64,000 nucleotides of DNA from positions 62,001 to 126,000 of the forward strand of contig NZ_RXFS01000002.1 in NCBI RefSeq assembly GCF_003952185.1, read 5' to 3'. The stretch comes from Variovorax sp. 679 (lineage in GTDB: Bacteria; Pseudomonadota; Gammaproteobacteria; Burkholderiales; Burkholderiaceae_C). The notes under the pieces were generated by a model that made no database searches, was not told the DNA's origin, and saw only the letters and a list, made by a program, of their open reading frames with translations. The number at the start of each line of letters is the position of its first letter. The first letter of the stretch is position 1. Below, piece after piece: positions 1 through 9,670 of this stretch. A program made the translations under genes and the position numbers.

Positions 1-622
1 CGTGCTGGTGTTCTTCCTGGCGTTCTTCCTTGACTACTTCGAGCTGTCGTTCATCGTGGTGCCGCTGCTGGCGCCGGTGGCCCACAAGCTGGGCATCGAC
101 CTGATCTGGTTCGGCGTGCTGCTGGCCGTGAACATGCAGACCTCGTTCATGCACCCGCCGTTCGGCTTCGCGCTGTTCTTCCTGCGCTCCGTCGCGCCCG
201 AGAAGCAGTACGTGGACCGCGTGACCCAGAAGGTCATGGAGCCCGTGACGACGATGCAGATCTACAGGGGCGCGATTCCGTTCGTGCTGATCCAGCTCAC
301 GATGGTGGGCGTGCTGATCGCGTTCCCGCAGATCGTGACGGGCAGCCTCGACAAGGAAGTGAAGGTCAACCTCGACGACATCGGTGCGCAGATGCGCGAC
401 AGCCTGAAGCCGGAAAACGACGCCACGCCCGCCGACCCTTACGGCGGCACCGAGGAGCCAGCTCCGGCCGCGCCGGGCGCCGGGCCCGCAGCACCTGCGG
501 CACCGGGTGCGGAAGGCGCCGCGCCGGCGCCCGCCCCCGAGCCAGCTCCGGCGGAAAGCGGCGCGGGCGACGACCCCATGAAGGCGATGCAGGACGCGCT
601 CAAGCAGCAGCAAAAGCCCTGA
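1..622 (+). CDS. TRAP transporter large permease subunit (DctM family), C-terminal part
   Basis: The gene enters from outside the window, so only the last ~206 residues are visible. They show hydrophobic membrane segments and the conserved end of a DctM permease, including MQTSFMHPPFGFALFFLRS near residues 44-62. DctM is the ion-coupled membrane channel of tripartite ATP-independent periplasmic (TRAP) importers for carboxylates and similar solutes. After the last membrane helix (about residue 113) there is an unusual ~90-residue hydrophilic tail, rich in Ala, Pro and Glu, ending in a Gln/Lys stretch. A solute receptor gene lies convergently downstream at 704-1786 and is its likely partner. 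Substrate is not evident. Confidence 0.9.
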   Translation, partial: VLVFFLAFFLDYFELSFIVVPLLAPVAHKLGIDLIWFGVLLAVNMQTSFMHPPFGFALFFLRSVAPEKQYVDRVTQKVMEPVTTMQIYRGAIPFVLIQLTMVGVLIAFPQIVTGSLDKEVKVNLDDIGAQMRDSLKPENDATPADPYGGTEEPAPAAPGAGPAAPAAPGAEGAAPAPAPEPAPAESGAGDDPMKAMQDALKQQQKP

Positions 623-648
623 ATCCCGGGGCAAGCGCTGCCCCGACG

Positions 649-684
649 AAAAAGGCCGGCCCGTTCGCACGGGCCGGCCTTTTT
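649..684. terminator. Bidirectional rho-independent terminator
   Basis: An 11-bp perfect G+C-rich stem (654-664 with 669-679) and a 4-base loop is flanked by five A on the left and five T on the right. It can stop both the TRAP permease transcript and the convergent receptor transcript. Confidence 0.9.
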
Positions 685-703
685 CATGTGAACCGCGGCA
701 GGA

Positions 704-1786
704 TCAGATCTTGACCGAGTTCATGTACTGGTTGAACGGGTACTCCGAGAAGCGGTTCCACAGGATCTGGTCACGCTGGAAGGCGCGCATGTCCTGGTGG
801 ATCTTCTTGAACTCGGGCGACTTGGCTTCGTGCTCGGCAAACACTTCCATCGATGCCTTGAAGCCAGCGTCCATCACAGCCTTCGGGAACGGCTTGAGCT
901 GGGTCTTGGCGGCCACGAGGCGCTTGAGCGCCAGCGGGTTGAAGGCGTCGTACTTGGCGATCATGTCGCGCGCTGCAACCTTGGTGGCCGCGTCGAGGAT
1001 GGCCTTGTTCTCGTCCGACAGCTTGGCGAAGGCCTTGTTGTTGATGAAGAACTCGAGGTCCGCGGAGCCTTCCCACCAGCCGGGGTAGTAGTAGTAGGGA
1101 GCGACCTTGTTGAAGCCGAGCTTCTCATCGTCGTAGGGGCCGACGAATTCGGCGGCGTCCAGCGTGCCCTTTTCGAGCGCCTGGTACACATCGCCCGCGG
1201 GCATGTTCTGCGACACCACACCCAGCTTGGCCATTGCCTCGCCGAACACGCCGCCGCCCATGCGCATCTTCAGGCCCTTGAGGTCTTCGACGGTCTTGAT
1301 TTCCTTGCGGTACCAGCCGCCCATCTGCGTGCCGGTGCTGCCCGCGCTGGCGGTGCGGAAGTTGTACTGCGCGAAAAAGGCGTCGAGCAGCTTGCGGCCG
1401 TTGCCGTACTCCTTCCACGAGTCGGTCTGGCGTGCGGTCAGGCCGAAGGGTACTGCGCAGCTGAACGCGAAGATCGGATCCTTGCCGGTGAAGTAGTAGG
1501 CAGCGGTCTGCGCCATTTCCAGCGTGTCGCCCTGCAGCGCATCGACCACGCCGAAGGCGGGCATCAGTTCACCGGCAGGGTGAACCGAAATTTCGAACTT
1601 GCCGCTCGACAGGGCCTTGACGGTCTTGGACAGCATTTCGGCGCTGCCGAAAATCGTATCCAGCGAACGGGGGAAGCTCGACGCCAGGCGCCAGCGCACG
1701 GCGGTCTGCGCATGCACGGCAGGCGCAATGCCTGCTGCCAAAACGCCCGCGATGCCGGCGTTTTTGATGAGGGAACGACGATCCAT
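704..1786 (-). CDS. TRAP transporter substrate-binding protein (DctP family)
   Basis: A 360-residue periplasmic solute receptor. The N-terminus MDRRSLIKNAGIAG carries a twin-arginine (Tat) type signal, followed by a hydrophobic stretch ending near AVHAQ. The mature part has the DctP fold signature: a substrate-contact Arg region around MGGWYRKEI, and GLKMRMGG, typical of receptors for (keto)carboxylates in the TakP/DctP group. Length fits the family. A GGAGAG Shine-Dalgarno lies upstream of the ATG at 1786. It faces the TRAP permease gene convergently, which suggests one transport system split over two transcripts. The ligand cannot be read from sequence. Confidence 0.9.
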   Translation of the reverse strand: MDRRSLIKNAGIAGVLAAGIAPAVHAQTAVRWRLASSFPRSLDTIFGSAEMLSKTVKALSSGKFEISVHPAGELMPAFGVVDALQGDTLEMAQTAAYYFTGKDPIFAFSCAVPFGLTARQTDSWKEYGNGRKLLDAFFAQYNFRTASAGSTGTQMGGWYRKEIKTVEDLKGLKMRMGGGVFGEAMAKLGVVSQNMPAGDVYQALEKGTLDAAEFVGPYDDEKLGFNKVAPYYYYPGWWEGSADLEFFINNKAFAKLSDENKAILDAATKVAARDMIAKYDAFNPLALKRLVAAKTQLKPFPKAVMDAGFKASMEVFAEHEAKSPEFKKIHQDMRAFQRDQILWNRFSEYPFNQYMNSVKI

Positions 1787-1899
1787 TAGATAGCTCTCCG
1801 AGTTCTTTGAAAAAACGAAACGCGGCTTGTGACCGCGTTGGGGACTTTTGTGTGAGTCCGGGAGATTGTAAAAACGCGCTTACAGCCTCCGGGGCGGGT

Positions 1900-3771
1900 T
1901 TACCCTGCGCTGTTGTTGCTGCCGCGAACGAAGCGCTCGCGGATCGACGCCTCGATGCCGATCGCATCCAGCCCGATCGACGCGAGCAGTTTGCCCGGAT
2001 CGCCGTGCTCGATGAAGCGGTCTGGCAGGCCCAGTTGCAGCACCGGCTTCTGCACGCCGGCGGTCTGCAACGCCTCGATCACCGCGCTGCCCGCGCCGCC
2101 CATGACCGCGCCCTCTTCCAGCGTGACGATGGCATCGTGCGTGCCCGCAACCTTCAGCAGCAACTCGACGTCGAGCGGCTTGGCCCAGCGCATGTTGACC
2201 ACCGTGGCGTCGAGCGATTCGGCAGCCGTGAGCGCGGGGTACAGCAGCGTGCCGAAGGCGAGGATCGCGATGCGCTGGCCTTCACGGCGGATCTCGCCCT
2301 TGCCGAACGGCAGCGCATCGAGCGTGAGGTGCGGCGCGACGCCGGCACCCGAACCGCGCGGATAGCGCACGGCCACCGGGTGGCTCTGCTCGTAGGCGCT
2401 GGTCAGCAGCTGACGGCATTCGCGCTCGTCGGCCGGACAGGCGATGCTCATGTTCGGGATGCAGCGCAGGAACGGGATGTCGTACGCGCCCGCGTGCGTC
2501 GCGCCGTCAGCACCCACGAGACCCGCGCGGTCGAGCGCGAACACCACCGGCAGGTTCTGGATCGCGACGTCGTGGATCAGCTGGTCGTAGGCGCGCTGCA
2601 GGAAGGTCGAGTAGATCGCGACCACCGGCTTCAGCCCTTCGCAGGCCAGGCCGGCCGCGAAAGTCACGGCGTGCTGCTCGGCGATGCCGACGTCGTAGTA
2701 GCGACCGGGGAAGCGCTTCTCGAATTCGACGAGCCCCGATCCCTCGCGCATCGCGGGCGTGATGCCCACGAGGCGGCCATCGGCAGCGGCCGTGTCGCAC
2801 AGCCACTGGCCGAACACCTGCGTGAAGGTCTGCTTGGCGGCGGAAGCGGACTTGACCAGCCCCACCTGCGGATCGAACTTGCCGGGGCCGTGATAGGCCA
2901 CCGGGTCGGCCTCGGCCAGCTTGTAGCCCTGCCCCTTCTTCGTGACCACGTGCAGGAACTGCGGGCCCTCGAGGTGCTTGAGGTTCTCGAGCGTGGGCAC
3001 CAGCGAATCGAGGTCGTGGCCGTCGATCGGGCCCACGTAGTTGAAGCCGAACTGCTCGAAGAGCGTGGCCGGCACGACCATGCCCTTGGCATGCTGCTCC
3101 AGCCGCTTGGCCAGCTCGAACAGCGGCGGCGCATTGCGCAGCACGCTCTTGCCGACGTTCTTGGCGGCGGCGTAGAAGTTGCCGCTCATCAGCTGCGCGA
3201 GGTAGCGGTTGAGCGCGCCCACCGGCGGGCTGATCGACATGTCGTTGTCGTTCAGGATCACGAGCAGCTTGCAGTCGCACACGCCCGCGTTGTTCAGCGC
3301 CTCGAAGGCCATGCCGGCCGTCAGCGCGCCGTCGCCGATGATGGCCACGGTGTGGCGGTCCTCGCCCTTCTGCTTGGCGGCCATGGCCATGCCGAGGGCG
3401 GCCGAGATGCTGGTCGACGAATGGGCGGTGCCGAAGGTGTCGTATTCGCTCTCGGTGCGCTGCGGAAAGCCCGAGATGCCGCCGATCTGCCGCAGCGTGG
3501 GCATGCGCTCGCGCCGGCCCGTGAGGATCTTGTGCGGATAGGTCTGGTGGCCCACGTCCCACACCAGCCGGTCGTGCGGCGTGTTGAACACGTGGTGCAG
3601 CGCGACCGTGAGCTCGACGGTGCCGAGGTTGGAACTCAGGTGGCCGCCGGTGCGCGAGACGTTGTCGAGCACGCAGGCGCGCACCTCGTCGGACAGCTGG
3701 CGCAGCTGGGCCCGGTCGTATTTGCGGATCGGAGAGGGGTCGTGAAGTGTGGGAAGCAGCGGAGCAGCCAT
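1900..3771 (-). CDS. dxs: 1-deoxy-D-xylulose-5-phosphate synthase
   Basis: A 623-residue thiamine-diphosphate enzyme that condenses pyruvate and glyceraldehyde 3-phosphate, the first step of the MEP isoprenoid pathway. Recognisable parts are [16 protein letters not shown] and [18 protein letters not shown] near the N-terminus, the GDG...NDN thiamine/Mg motif (GDGALTAGM ... ILNDND), the [15 protein letters not shown] pyrimidine-domain segment and a C-terminal transketolase domain. The start chosen is MAAPLLPTL at 3771; an open frame continues upstream but only as a shadow of ispA. Length matches known Dxs (~620). It is last in an xseB-ispA-dxs operon, the usual arrangement in proteobacteria. 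Confidence 0.98.
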   Translation of the reverse strand: MAAPLLPTLHDPSPIRKYDRAQLRQLSDEVRACVLDNVSRTGGHLSSNLGTVELTVALHHVFNTPHDRLVWDVGHQTYPHKILTGRRERMPTLRQIGGISGFPQRTESEYDTFGTAHSSTSISAALGMAMAAKQKGEDRHTVAIIGDGALTAGMAFEALNNAGVCDCKLLVILNDNDMSISPPVGALNRYLAQLMSGNFYAAAKNVGKSVLRNAPPLFELAKRLEQHAKGMVVPATLFEQFGFNYVGPIDGHDLDSLVPTLENLKHLEGPQFLHVVTKKGQGYKLAEADPVAYHGPGKFDPQVGLVKSASAAKQTFTQVFGQWLCDTAAADGRLVGITPAMREGSGLVEFEKRFPGRYYDVGIAEQHAVTFAAGLACEGLKPVVAIYSTFLQRAYDQLIHDVAIQNLPVVFALDRAGLVGADGATHAGAYDIPFLRCIPNMSIACPADERECRQLLTSAYEQSHPVAVRYPRGSGAGVAPHLTLDALPFGKGEIRREGQRIAILAFGTLLYPALTAAESLDATVVNMRWAKPLDVELLLKVAGTHDAIVTLEEGAVMGGAGSAVIEALQTAGVQKPVLQLGLPDRFIEHGDPGKLLASIGLDAIGIEASIRERFVRGSNNSAG

Positions 3772-3793
3772 GGGGGAGGTTTGTTCTTTTCTC

Positions 3794-4714
3794 TCAGCGA
3801 TCGCGGTCGACCACCATGTGGGCCAGCGCGCGAAGAGCCTCGGTGTCGGCCAGGCCGCTGCGCTCCAGCGCGGCGAGCGCATCGGCCAGCAGCTGGCGGG
3901 CCTGGGCGCGGGCGCCGTCGAGGCCGAGCAGCGACACGTAGGTGGGCTTGTCGGCCGCGGCGTCCTTGCCGGCGGTCTTGCCCAGGGTCTGCGAGTCGGC
4001 CGTGACGTCGAGGATGTCGTCGACCACCTGGAAAGCGAGGCCGATGGCCGCGCCGTAGTCGCGCAGCGCGGCCAGCGCCACGGCACTCACCGTGCCGCAG
4101 GTGGCGCCCATCTCGACGCTGCCCTGCAGCAGCGCGCCGGTCTTCAGGCGGTGCATCTCGCGCAGCTGCGCTTCATTCAGTGCGATGCCGACGCTGGCCA
4201 GGTCGATGGCCTGGCCGCCGGCCATGCCCTGGCTGCCTGCTGCGCGTGCGAGCAGGCGGCACAGCTGGGCCTGGGTGGCGGCGGAAATCTCGTCACCCTC
4301 GGGCGTGAGCAGCTCGAAGGCCAGGGCCTGCAGGGCGTCGCCGGCCAGCAGGGCGTCGGCCTCGCCGAACTTCACGTGCACCGTGGGCTTGCCGCGGCGC
4401 AGCACGTCGTTGTCCATGCACGGCAGGTCGTCGTGCACCAGCGAATAGGCGTGGATCAGCTCGGTGGCGCAGGCCGCGCGCAGTGCGGCGGCCTTGTTGC
4501 CGCCGACGGCCTCGCTGGCGGCCAGCACCAGCAGGGGCCGCAGGCGCTTGCCGCCGTCGAGCACGGCATAGCGCATGGCGTCGCCCAGCAGCACCGGGGC
4601 GTCGATGCCGACCCAGCGCGACAGTGCCGATTCGACGTTCGCCAGATGGGGCTCGCTCCAGCCGGCGAGCGTGCGGGCGTCCCAGTGGCTGGAATTCAGC
4701 GTGGCGGCGCTCAT
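3794..4714 (-). CDS. ispA: Farnesyl diphosphate synthase (polyprenyl synthetase)
   Basis: A 306-residue cytosolic prenyltransferase that builds farnesyl diphosphate from IPP and DMAPP/GPP. Both aspartate-rich motifs are present: first DDLPCMD (within [12 protein letters not shown]) and second DDILD (VVDDILDVT), together with GGKRLRP and the lysine of [10 protein letters not shown]. Length fits FPP synthases. Its ATG overlaps the xseB stop (ATGA at 4711-4714), and dxs follows after 22 nt, so it is translationally coupled within the isoprenoid operon. Confidence 0.97.
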   Translation of the reverse strand: MSAATLNSSHWDARTLAGWSEPHLANVESALSRWVGIDAPVLLGDAMRYAVLDGGKRLRPLLVLAASEAVGGNKAAALRAACATELIHAYSLVHDDLPCMDNDVLRRGKPTVHVKFGEADALLAGDALQALAFELLTPEGDEISAATQAQLCRLLARAAGSQGMAGGQAIDLASVGIALNEAQLREMHRLKTGALLQGSVEMGATCGTVSAVALAALRDYGAAIGLAFQVVDDILDVTADSQTLGKTAGKDAAADKPTYVSLLGLDGARAQARQLLADALAALERSGLADTEALRALAHMVVDRDR

Positions 4715-4977
4715 TCAGGCGTCCAGACCTTGAGGCTGCCCGAATCGAGCACCTTGATCTGGTCTTCGACCGCCTGCAGCTTGTCGCGGCAGAAGGCGAG
4801 CAGCGCCGCTCCGCGCTGGTAGCTCACGAGCAACTGGTCCAGCGGCAGCTGGCCCGATTCGAGTTCCGCGACCAGTTGCTCCAGCTCCTGGAGTCCGGCT
4901 TCGTAACTGGCAGGCAGCGGACCCGTGTCGGGCGTTGCCGCCGGGCTGGACGAGGAAGGAGGGGGCACCTTGGGCAT
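4711..4977 (-). CDS. xseB: Exodeoxyribonuclease VII small subunit
   Basis: An 88-residue protein with the XseB core [19 protein letters not shown] followed by [13 protein letters not shown] and a C-terminal [12 protein letters not shown] helix, which binds the large subunit XseA of exonuclease VII, a single-strand DNA exonuclease. The first ~23 residues are a Pro/Ser-rich extension. It heads the xseB-ispA-dxs operon. The stop overlaps the ispA start. Confidence 0.95.
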   Translation of the reverse strand: MPKVPPPSSSSPAATPDTGPLPASYEAGLQELEQLVAELESGQLPLDQLLVSYQRGAALLAFCRDKLQAVEDQIKVLDSGSLKVWTPE

Positions 4978-5243
4978 GCAAGCGAAACGTGGGTGAAACG
5001 GGGCATTTTAGGACCGGGACCGGAACAAATGGCGGGCGGGTCGCCCCCTTCCCTGCCCGGAGGCGGATCGCACATTGCGAAACGGCCCGGGAAGCCCCGG
5101 GGGACGAAAAAACGGCCCCGGGTACAATGCGAACTTCTCTCGTTGACGACGTTCAACACTGCTTCGAGCCGCCTACCCCTCCTGGCGGCGCCTTCCGTTC
5201 TTTTCTTCCTTTTCTCCCTGTGGGGAGCTTGGTCAGGTCCTCC
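4978..5243. promoter_or_regulatory. Divergent intergenic region xseB / Rieske oxygenase
   Basis: These 266 bp between divergent genes hold no convincing small ORF. A TACAAT hexamer at 5123-5128 is a plausible plus-strand -10 element for the oxygenase gene, but no clear -35 box is seen, so the promoter call is tentative. Confidence 0.35.
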
Positions 5244-6386
5244 ATGTCTGATTTAAGTCTTCAACTGCAGCAGGCCGCGAGCCAACTTCCAGTTTCCGCG
5301 TATTTCGACGAGGCGCTCTACGCCCGCGAGATGCAGAACCTTTTTGCGCGAGGGCCCCGCTATGTCGGCCATCGCCTGGCCGTGCCCGAAATGGGCGACT
5401 TCCACACCCTGCCCCAGGAGCACCAGGGCCGTGCGCTCGTCCACACGCCCAAGGGCGCGGAACTGATTTCCAACGTCTGCCGCCACCGCCAGGCCCTGAT
5501 CCTGCAGGGCCGGGGCCAGCTCGAGAGCCAGTCGGGCGGCAACATCGTCTGCCCGCTGCACCGCTGGACCTACGCGGCGAGCGACCCGCGCACCACCGGC
5601 ACGCTGATCGGCGCCCCGCATTTCGAGCAGGACCCCTGCCTGAACCTGCACAACTACCCGCTGACCGAATGGAACGGCCTTCTGTTCGAGAAGAACGCCG
5701 ACGGCTCAGGCCCCGACGTGGCGGCCGACATGGCGGGCCTCGGCCCACAGGCCGACCTCGATTTCAGCGGCTACGCGCTCGACCGCGTCGAGCTGCACGA
5801 GTGCAACTACAACTGGAAGACCTTCATCGAGGTCTACCTCGAGGACTACCACGTAGGCCCATTCCACCCCGGGCTGGGCAGCTTCGTCACCTGCGACGAC
5901 CTGCGCTGGGAATTCAAGCCTCGCTATTCGGTGCAGACGGTGGGCGTGGCCAACCGCCTGGGTCGCGCGGGCAGCCCGGTCTACCAGAAGTGGCAGGAGC
6001 AGTTGCTCAAGTACCGCGAGGGCAAGCCGCCGAAGTACGGCGCCATCTGGCTGACCTACTATCCGCACGTGATGGTCGAGTGGTATCCGCACGTGCTCAC
6101 GGTATCGACCCTGCACCCCGTGAGCCCGACGAAGACGCTCAACATGGTCGAGTTCTTCTACCCCGAGGAAATCGTCGCCTTCGAGCGCGAGTTCGTCGAG
6201 GCCCAGCAGGCCGCCTACATGGAAACCTGCGTGGAAGACGACGAGATCGCCGAGCGCATGGATGCCGGCCGCCGCGCGCTGATGCTGCGCGGCGACAACG
6301 AGACCGGCCCCTACCAGAGCCCGATGGAAGACGGCATGCAGCAGTTCCACGAGTGGTACAGAGTTGCCATGCAGCAACCAGCCTGA
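5244..6386 (+). CDS. Rieske-type aromatic ring-hydroxylating oxygenase, alpha subunit-like
   Basis: A 380-residue protein. The N-terminal Rieske domain binds [2Fe-2S] through CRH (in NVCRHRQAL) and CPLH (in IVCPLHRWTY). The C-terminal domain carries the mononuclear iron site, with EDYHVGPFHPGL supplying two His and the bridging acidic residue nearby. Such proteins oxidise aromatic or quaternary-amine substrates using electrons from a separate reductase. No reductase or ferredoxin gene is adjacent, so the electron donor and substrate are unknown. The start MSDLSLQLQ at 5244 was chosen because the frame upstream is in the promoter region. A terminator follows directly. Confidence 0.9.
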   Translation: MSDLSLQLQQAASQLPVSAYFDEALYAREMQNLFARGPRYVGHRLAVPEMGDFHTLPQEHQGRALVHTPKGAELISNVCRHRQALILQGRGQLESQSGGNIVCPLHRWTYAASDPRTTGTLIGAPHFEQDPCLNLHNYPLTEWNGLLFEKNADGSGPDVAADMAGLGPQADLDFSGYALDRVELHECNYNWKTFIEVYLEDYHVGPFHPGLGSFVTCDDLRWEFKPRYSVQTVGVANRLGRAGSPVYQKWQEQLLKYREGKPPKYGAIWLTYYPHVMVEWYPHVLTVSTLHPVSPTKTLNMVEFFYPEEIVAFEREFVEAQQAAYMETCVEDDEIAERMDAGRRALMLRGDNETGPYQSPMEDGMQQFHEWYRVAMQQPA

Positions 6387-6402
6387 ACCTGAGCCTCTTC
6401 CC

Positions 6403-6431
6403 GCCCCGCATTCGCCGGGGCTTTCTTTTTT
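6403..6431 (+). terminator. Rho-independent terminator after the Rieske oxygenase gene
   Basis: GCCCCG (6403-6408) pairs with CGGGGC (6416-6421) and is followed by a T-rich run. It lies in the 64-bp gap before the DMT transporter start. Confidence 0.75.
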
Positions 6432-6450
6432 CTGATCCGGATTCAAAACG

Positions 6451-7383
6451 ATGCAAGCGCTGTGGATGGTGCTGGGGGCCTTCTTGTTCGCCACGATGAG
6501 CGTGGTCGTGAAAGTCGCTTCGGCGTGGTTCAACAGCGGCGAGATGGTGCTCGGCCGCGGGCTGATCGGCATCGTCTTTCTCTGGCTGCTGGCGCGCAAC
6601 CGCGGCGTGTCGCTGGCCACCCGCTATCCCGGCATGCACGCCTGGCGCAGCACCATCGGCGTGGTGTCGCTCGGCGCGTGGTTCTATGCCATCGCCCACA
6701 TGCCGCTGGCCACGGCCGTCACGCTCAACTACATGAGCAGCGTGTGGGTCGCGGCCTTCCTGGTCGGCGGCGCGCTGCTTGCGTGGGTGCCGGTGCCGGG
6801 GCGCGACGGCCGCGTGGAGCGCCCGCCGCTGCAGGGCGCGCTGGCGATGACGGTGCTCGCCGGCTTCGTGGGCGTGGTGCTCATGCTGAAGCCCAGCGTC
6901 AACGGCAACGAAGGCTTCGCGGGGCTGCTGGGCCTGCTGTCGGGCCTGACGGCCGCCTTCGCCTACATGCAGGTGGTGGCGCTGTCGCGCATCGGAGAGC
7001 CCGAGCTGCGCACGGTCTTCTACTTCGCGGTCGGCTCGGCCGTGGCCGGTGCCATCGCCACGGCCGTCACCGGGTTTTCGGGCGGCAGCTCGTGGACGTG
7101 GCAGCATGCGCTGTGGCTGCTGCCGATCGGATTGCTGGCTGCCCTCGGACAACTCTGCATGACCCGCGCCTACGCAACGGCCAAGACCCAGGCCGGCACA
7201 CTGGTGGTGGCCAACCTGCAGTATTCGGGCATCGTGTTCGCGGCGTTCTACAGCGTGGTGCTGTTCGACGACCGCATCGACGCCGCCGGCTGGGCCGGCA
7301 TGGCCCTTATCATCGCCAGCGGCATTGCTGCAACCGTGTTGCGACAACGGGCGGTGCCCAAGGCGCCGGCCGAGGAACACTGA
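6451..7383 (+). CDS. DMT-superfamily transporter (EamA type)
   Basis: A 310-residue integral inner-membrane protein with about ten hydrophobic segments in two EamA-like repeats. The first runs from the N-terminus to about residue 115; the second covers about residues 150-300. The C-terminal half includes GQLCMTRAYATAKTQ, a common EamA end motif. These drug/metabolite transporters export amino acids, nucleosides or other small metabolites; the substrate cannot be assigned. It precedes sseA by 49 nt in the same direction and may be cotranscribed with it. Confidence 0.88.
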   Translation: MQALWMVLGAFLFATMSVVVKVASAWFNSGEMVLGRGLIGIVFLWLLARNRGVSLATRYPGMHAWRSTIGVVSLGAWFYAIAHMPLATAVTLNYMSSVWVAAFLVGGALLAWVPVPGRDGRVERPPLQGALAMTVLAGFVGVVLMLKPSVNGNEGFAGLLGLLSGLTAAFAYMQVVALSRIGEPELRTVFYFAVGSAVAGAIATAVTGFSGGSSWTWQHALWLLPIGLLAALGQLCMTRAYATAKTQAGTLVVANLQYSGIVFAAFYSVVLFDDRIDAAGWAGMALIIASGIAATVLRQRAVPKAPAEEH

Positions 7384-7432
7384 AGCGCCCGACGGCATTT
7401 GCCGATTTCCAGATTTCGAAGGAGCACGCGCC

Positions 7433-8341
7433 ATGTACACCACCCTCATCTCCGTCGAACAACTGCAGCAACTGCAGGCCGGCAACAGGCCGTTCATGGT
7501 GCTCGACTGCAGCTTCGACCTGATGAAGCCCGAAGCCGGTGCGCAGCAGTACGCGGCGGCACACATTCCGGGCGCGCTCTACGCCAACCTCGACACCGAC
7601 CTCAGCGCGAAGCACGGCGCCCCCGGCGCGCACGGCGAAGTGGTCGTGGCGCAGGAAGACGGCCTGCCCGCCTCGGGCGGACGCCACCCTCTGCCCAGCC
7701 GCGAGAAGTTCGCGACGTGGCTCTCCAGCATCGGCTTCGCCAACGACATGCAGGCCGTGGTGTACGACCGCAACGGCGCCAACTACTGCGGCCGCCTGTG
7801 GTGGATGCTCAAGTGGATGGGCCACGACGCGGTGGCCGTGCTCGACGGCGGCCTGCAGGCCTGGCAGGCGGCGGGCGGCGAAGTCACGAGCCGCGAGGAA
7901 CCTGCGCGCTTCCAGTCGAACTTCGTCGTGGGCGAGCCCATCGCGAAACTCGTCACCACCGACACGGTGGTGCGCCGGCTCGGCCAGCCTGACCAGAACC
8001 TGATCGACGCACGCGCCGGTGCACGTTACCGCGGCGAGGTGGAACCTCTGGACCCGATCGCCGGTCACATCCCCGGGGCCCTCAACCGGCCTTTCGCCGA
8101 GAACATCGGCCCCGACGGCAAGTTCAAGCAGGCATCGCAATTGCGTGCCGAGTTCGAAGCGCTGCTCGCGGGACGCGACGCGGCGACAGTCGTCCACCAG
8201 TGCGGCAGCGGCGTGAGCGCCGTGCCGAATCTGCTCGCCATGCAGATCGCGGGATTCGGGACGACCGCGCTCTATGCCGGCAGCTGGAGCGAATGGAGCA
8301 ACACGCCGGGGCTGCCGACCCGGCAAGGCGCTGAACCATGA
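7433..8341 (+). CDS. sseA: 3-mercaptopyruvate/thiosulfate sulfurtransferase (two rhodanese domains)
   Basis: A 302-residue tandem rhodanese protein. The C-terminal domain carries the active-site loop HQCGSGVSA; the CG(S/T)GV form is typical of 3-mercaptopyruvate sulfurtransferases, which move sulfur from mercaptopyruvate to thiol or cyanide acceptors. The N-terminal domain (with AAAHIPGALYANLDTD) is the catalytically silent copy. The start at 7433 follows a GAAGGAG Shine-Dalgarno. Its stop overlaps the start of the next gene (ATGA, 8338-8341), placing a sulfurtransferase in the same transcript as the DUF2796/ABC cluster. Confidence 0.92.
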   Translation: MYTTLISVEQLQQLQAGNRPFMVLDCSFDLMKPEAGAQQYAAAHIPGALYANLDTDLSAKHGAPGAHGEVVVAQEDGLPASGGRHPLPSREKFATWLSSIGFANDMQAVVYDRNGANYCGRLWWMLKWMGHDAVAVLDGGLQAWQAAGGEVTSREEPARFQSNFVVGEPIAKLVTTDTVVRRLGQPDQNLIDARAGARYRGEVEPLDPIAGHIPGALNRPFAENIGPDGKFKQASQLRAEFEALLAGRDAATVVHQCGSGVSAVPNLLAMQIAGFGTTALYAGSWSEWSNTPGLPTRQGAEP

Positions 8342-8919
8342 AGCACATCCGACTCCGACGTACCACCGGTCTCGCAATCGCAGCCGCCGCAATGCTGGCG
8401 GCGGCCCCTTTCCTCACCGCCCAGGCCCAGCAGCAGCACGCGCACGTGCACGGCCAGCTCAAGCTCGACGTGGCCGTCGACGGCCCCACGGTGGTGATCG
8501 ACATGGAATCCCCGCTCGACAACATCGTCGGCTTCGAACGCGCACCCAAGACCGATGCCGAGAAGAAGATCGTGGAAGAAGCCGTTGCCCAGCTGCGCGC
8601 GGCGGACAAGCTATTCATCGTCGACCCGGCCGCCAACTGCAAGCTGGGCCCCGTCGACCTGCGCTCCGGCGCGCTGGGCCTGGGCAACCCCGACCCGAAC
8701 GAGCCCGTCGGCCACGCCGACCTCGACGCCACCTTCTCCTTCAACTGCACCAACGCGGCTGCCGCGAAGTTCATCGACGTGAACCTGTTCGGCGCCTTCA
8801 AAGGCCTGCGCCAGATCGACTCGCAGATCGCCACCGCGCAGGGCCAGTTCAAGCGCCAGCTTAAGCGCCCCGGCGGCGCGCAGGCAAGCCAGCCCGCCCG
8901 CCTGAGCTGGGGCAAGTAG
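8338..8919 (+). CDS. DUF2796 (ZrgA-like) periplasmic protein
   Basis: A 193-residue protein with a cleavable signal peptide (MKHIRLRRTT plus a hydrophobic core ending FLTAQAQ). The mature N-terminus begins with the histidine cluster HAHVHG, suggesting metal binding. The rest (LDVAVDG..VVIDMESPLDNIVGFERAPKT) matches the DUF2796 family as I recognise it. In Vibrio cholerae the DUF2796 protein ZrgA belongs to a Zur-regulated second zinc uptake system with an ABC ATPase and permease; the same neighbours follow here. Function as zinc binder is therefore inferred from family and context. It is translationally coupled to sseA. Confidence 0.85.
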   Translation: MKHIRLRRTTGLAIAAAAMLAAAPFLTAQAQQQHAHVHGQLKLDVAVDGPTVVIDMESPLDNIVGFERAPKTDAEKKIVEEAVAQLRAADKLFIVDPAANCKLGPVDLRSGALGLGNPDPNEPVGHADLDATFSFNCTNAAAAKFIDVNLFGAFKGLRQIDSQIATAQGQFKRQLKRPGGAQASQPARLSWGK

Positions 8920-8923
8920 CACT

Positions 8924-9670
8924 GTGAGCGACCATCCACAGGCCGAGACCTCGGCCCTGCGCGTCGTGCTCGCCGCCGAAGCGCTGCGCTTCGCATGGCC
9001 CGGCGTGAAGACGCCGTGCATCGATATCGAGGCCTTTCGCATCACCGCCGGCGAATCGGTGTTCCTCCACGGTCCGAGCGGCTGCGGCAAGAGCACGCTG
9101 CTGTCGCTGCTGGCCGGCGTGCTGGTGGCCGACGAAGGCCGCGTCACGCTGCTGGGGCACGACTGGTCCAAGCTCTCCGGTGCCGCGCGCGATCGCAGCC
9201 GCGTGGCGCACGTGGGCTACATCTTCCAGCAGTTCAACCTGCTGCCGTACCTGAGCGTGATCGACAACGTGCTGCTGCCCTGCCGCTTCTCGCGGCGGCG
9301 CGAAGCCAACGCCTCGCGCAACGGCAGCGCGCGCGGCGAGGCCGAACACCTGCTCGACCAGATGGGCCTCGACCGCAACCTGTGGAAGCGCCAGGCGTTG
9401 CAACTCTCCGTGGGCCAGCAGCAGCGCGTGGCCGCCGCCCGCGCACTCATCGGCCAGCCCGAAGTCGTGATCGCCGACGAGCCCACCTCCGCCCTCGACG
9501 AGGACCGGCGCGAAGCCTTCCTCGACGTGCTGCTGACGGCCTGCGCCGAGCACCACAGCGCACTCGTGTTCGTGAGCCACGACCAGCGCATCGCGCAGCG
9601 CTTTGCGCGGCACGTGCTGCTGCCCGAGATCAACCGCGCCGCCACCAGCGCCATGGCGGTGGACGCATGA
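8924..9670 (+). CDS. ABC transporter ATP-binding protein (MacB/LolD-like)
   Basis: A 248-residue cytosolic ATPase. Walker A is GPSGCGKST, the Q-loop is FQQFNLLPYL, the signature is LSVGQQQR, Walker B is VVIADEPTSALD and the switch histidine is in FVSHD, so all catalytic motifs are present. Translation starts at a GTG at 8924, four bases after the previous stop. It powers the FtsX-type permease encoded next, whose start overlaps its stop. By context it is the ATPase of a Zrg-like metal-related system rather than a lipoprotein exporter, but sequence alone does not exclude LolD-like function. Confidence 0.9.
   Translation: MSDHPQAETSALRVVLAAEALRFAWPGVKTPCIDIEAFRITAGESVFLHGPSGCGKSTLLSLLAGVLVADEGRVTLLGHDWSKLSGAARDRSRVAHVGYIFQQFNLLPYLSVIDNVLLPCRFSRRREANASRNGSARGEAEHLLDQMGLDRNLWKRQALQLSVGQQQRVAAARALIGQPEVVIADEPTSALDEDRREAFLDVLLTACAEHHSALVFVSHDQRIAQRFARHVLLPEINRAATSAMAVDA

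Noticed and set aside
1807-4005. Long plus-strand frame opposite dxs
   Set aside because: Arg/His-rich antisense frame typical of G+C-rich DNA; dxs is unambiguous.
9391-9426. LSVGQ signature in the cluster ABC ATPase as a sign of degeneration
   Set aside because: This substitution is common in LolD/MacB-like ATPases, and all other motifs are intact.
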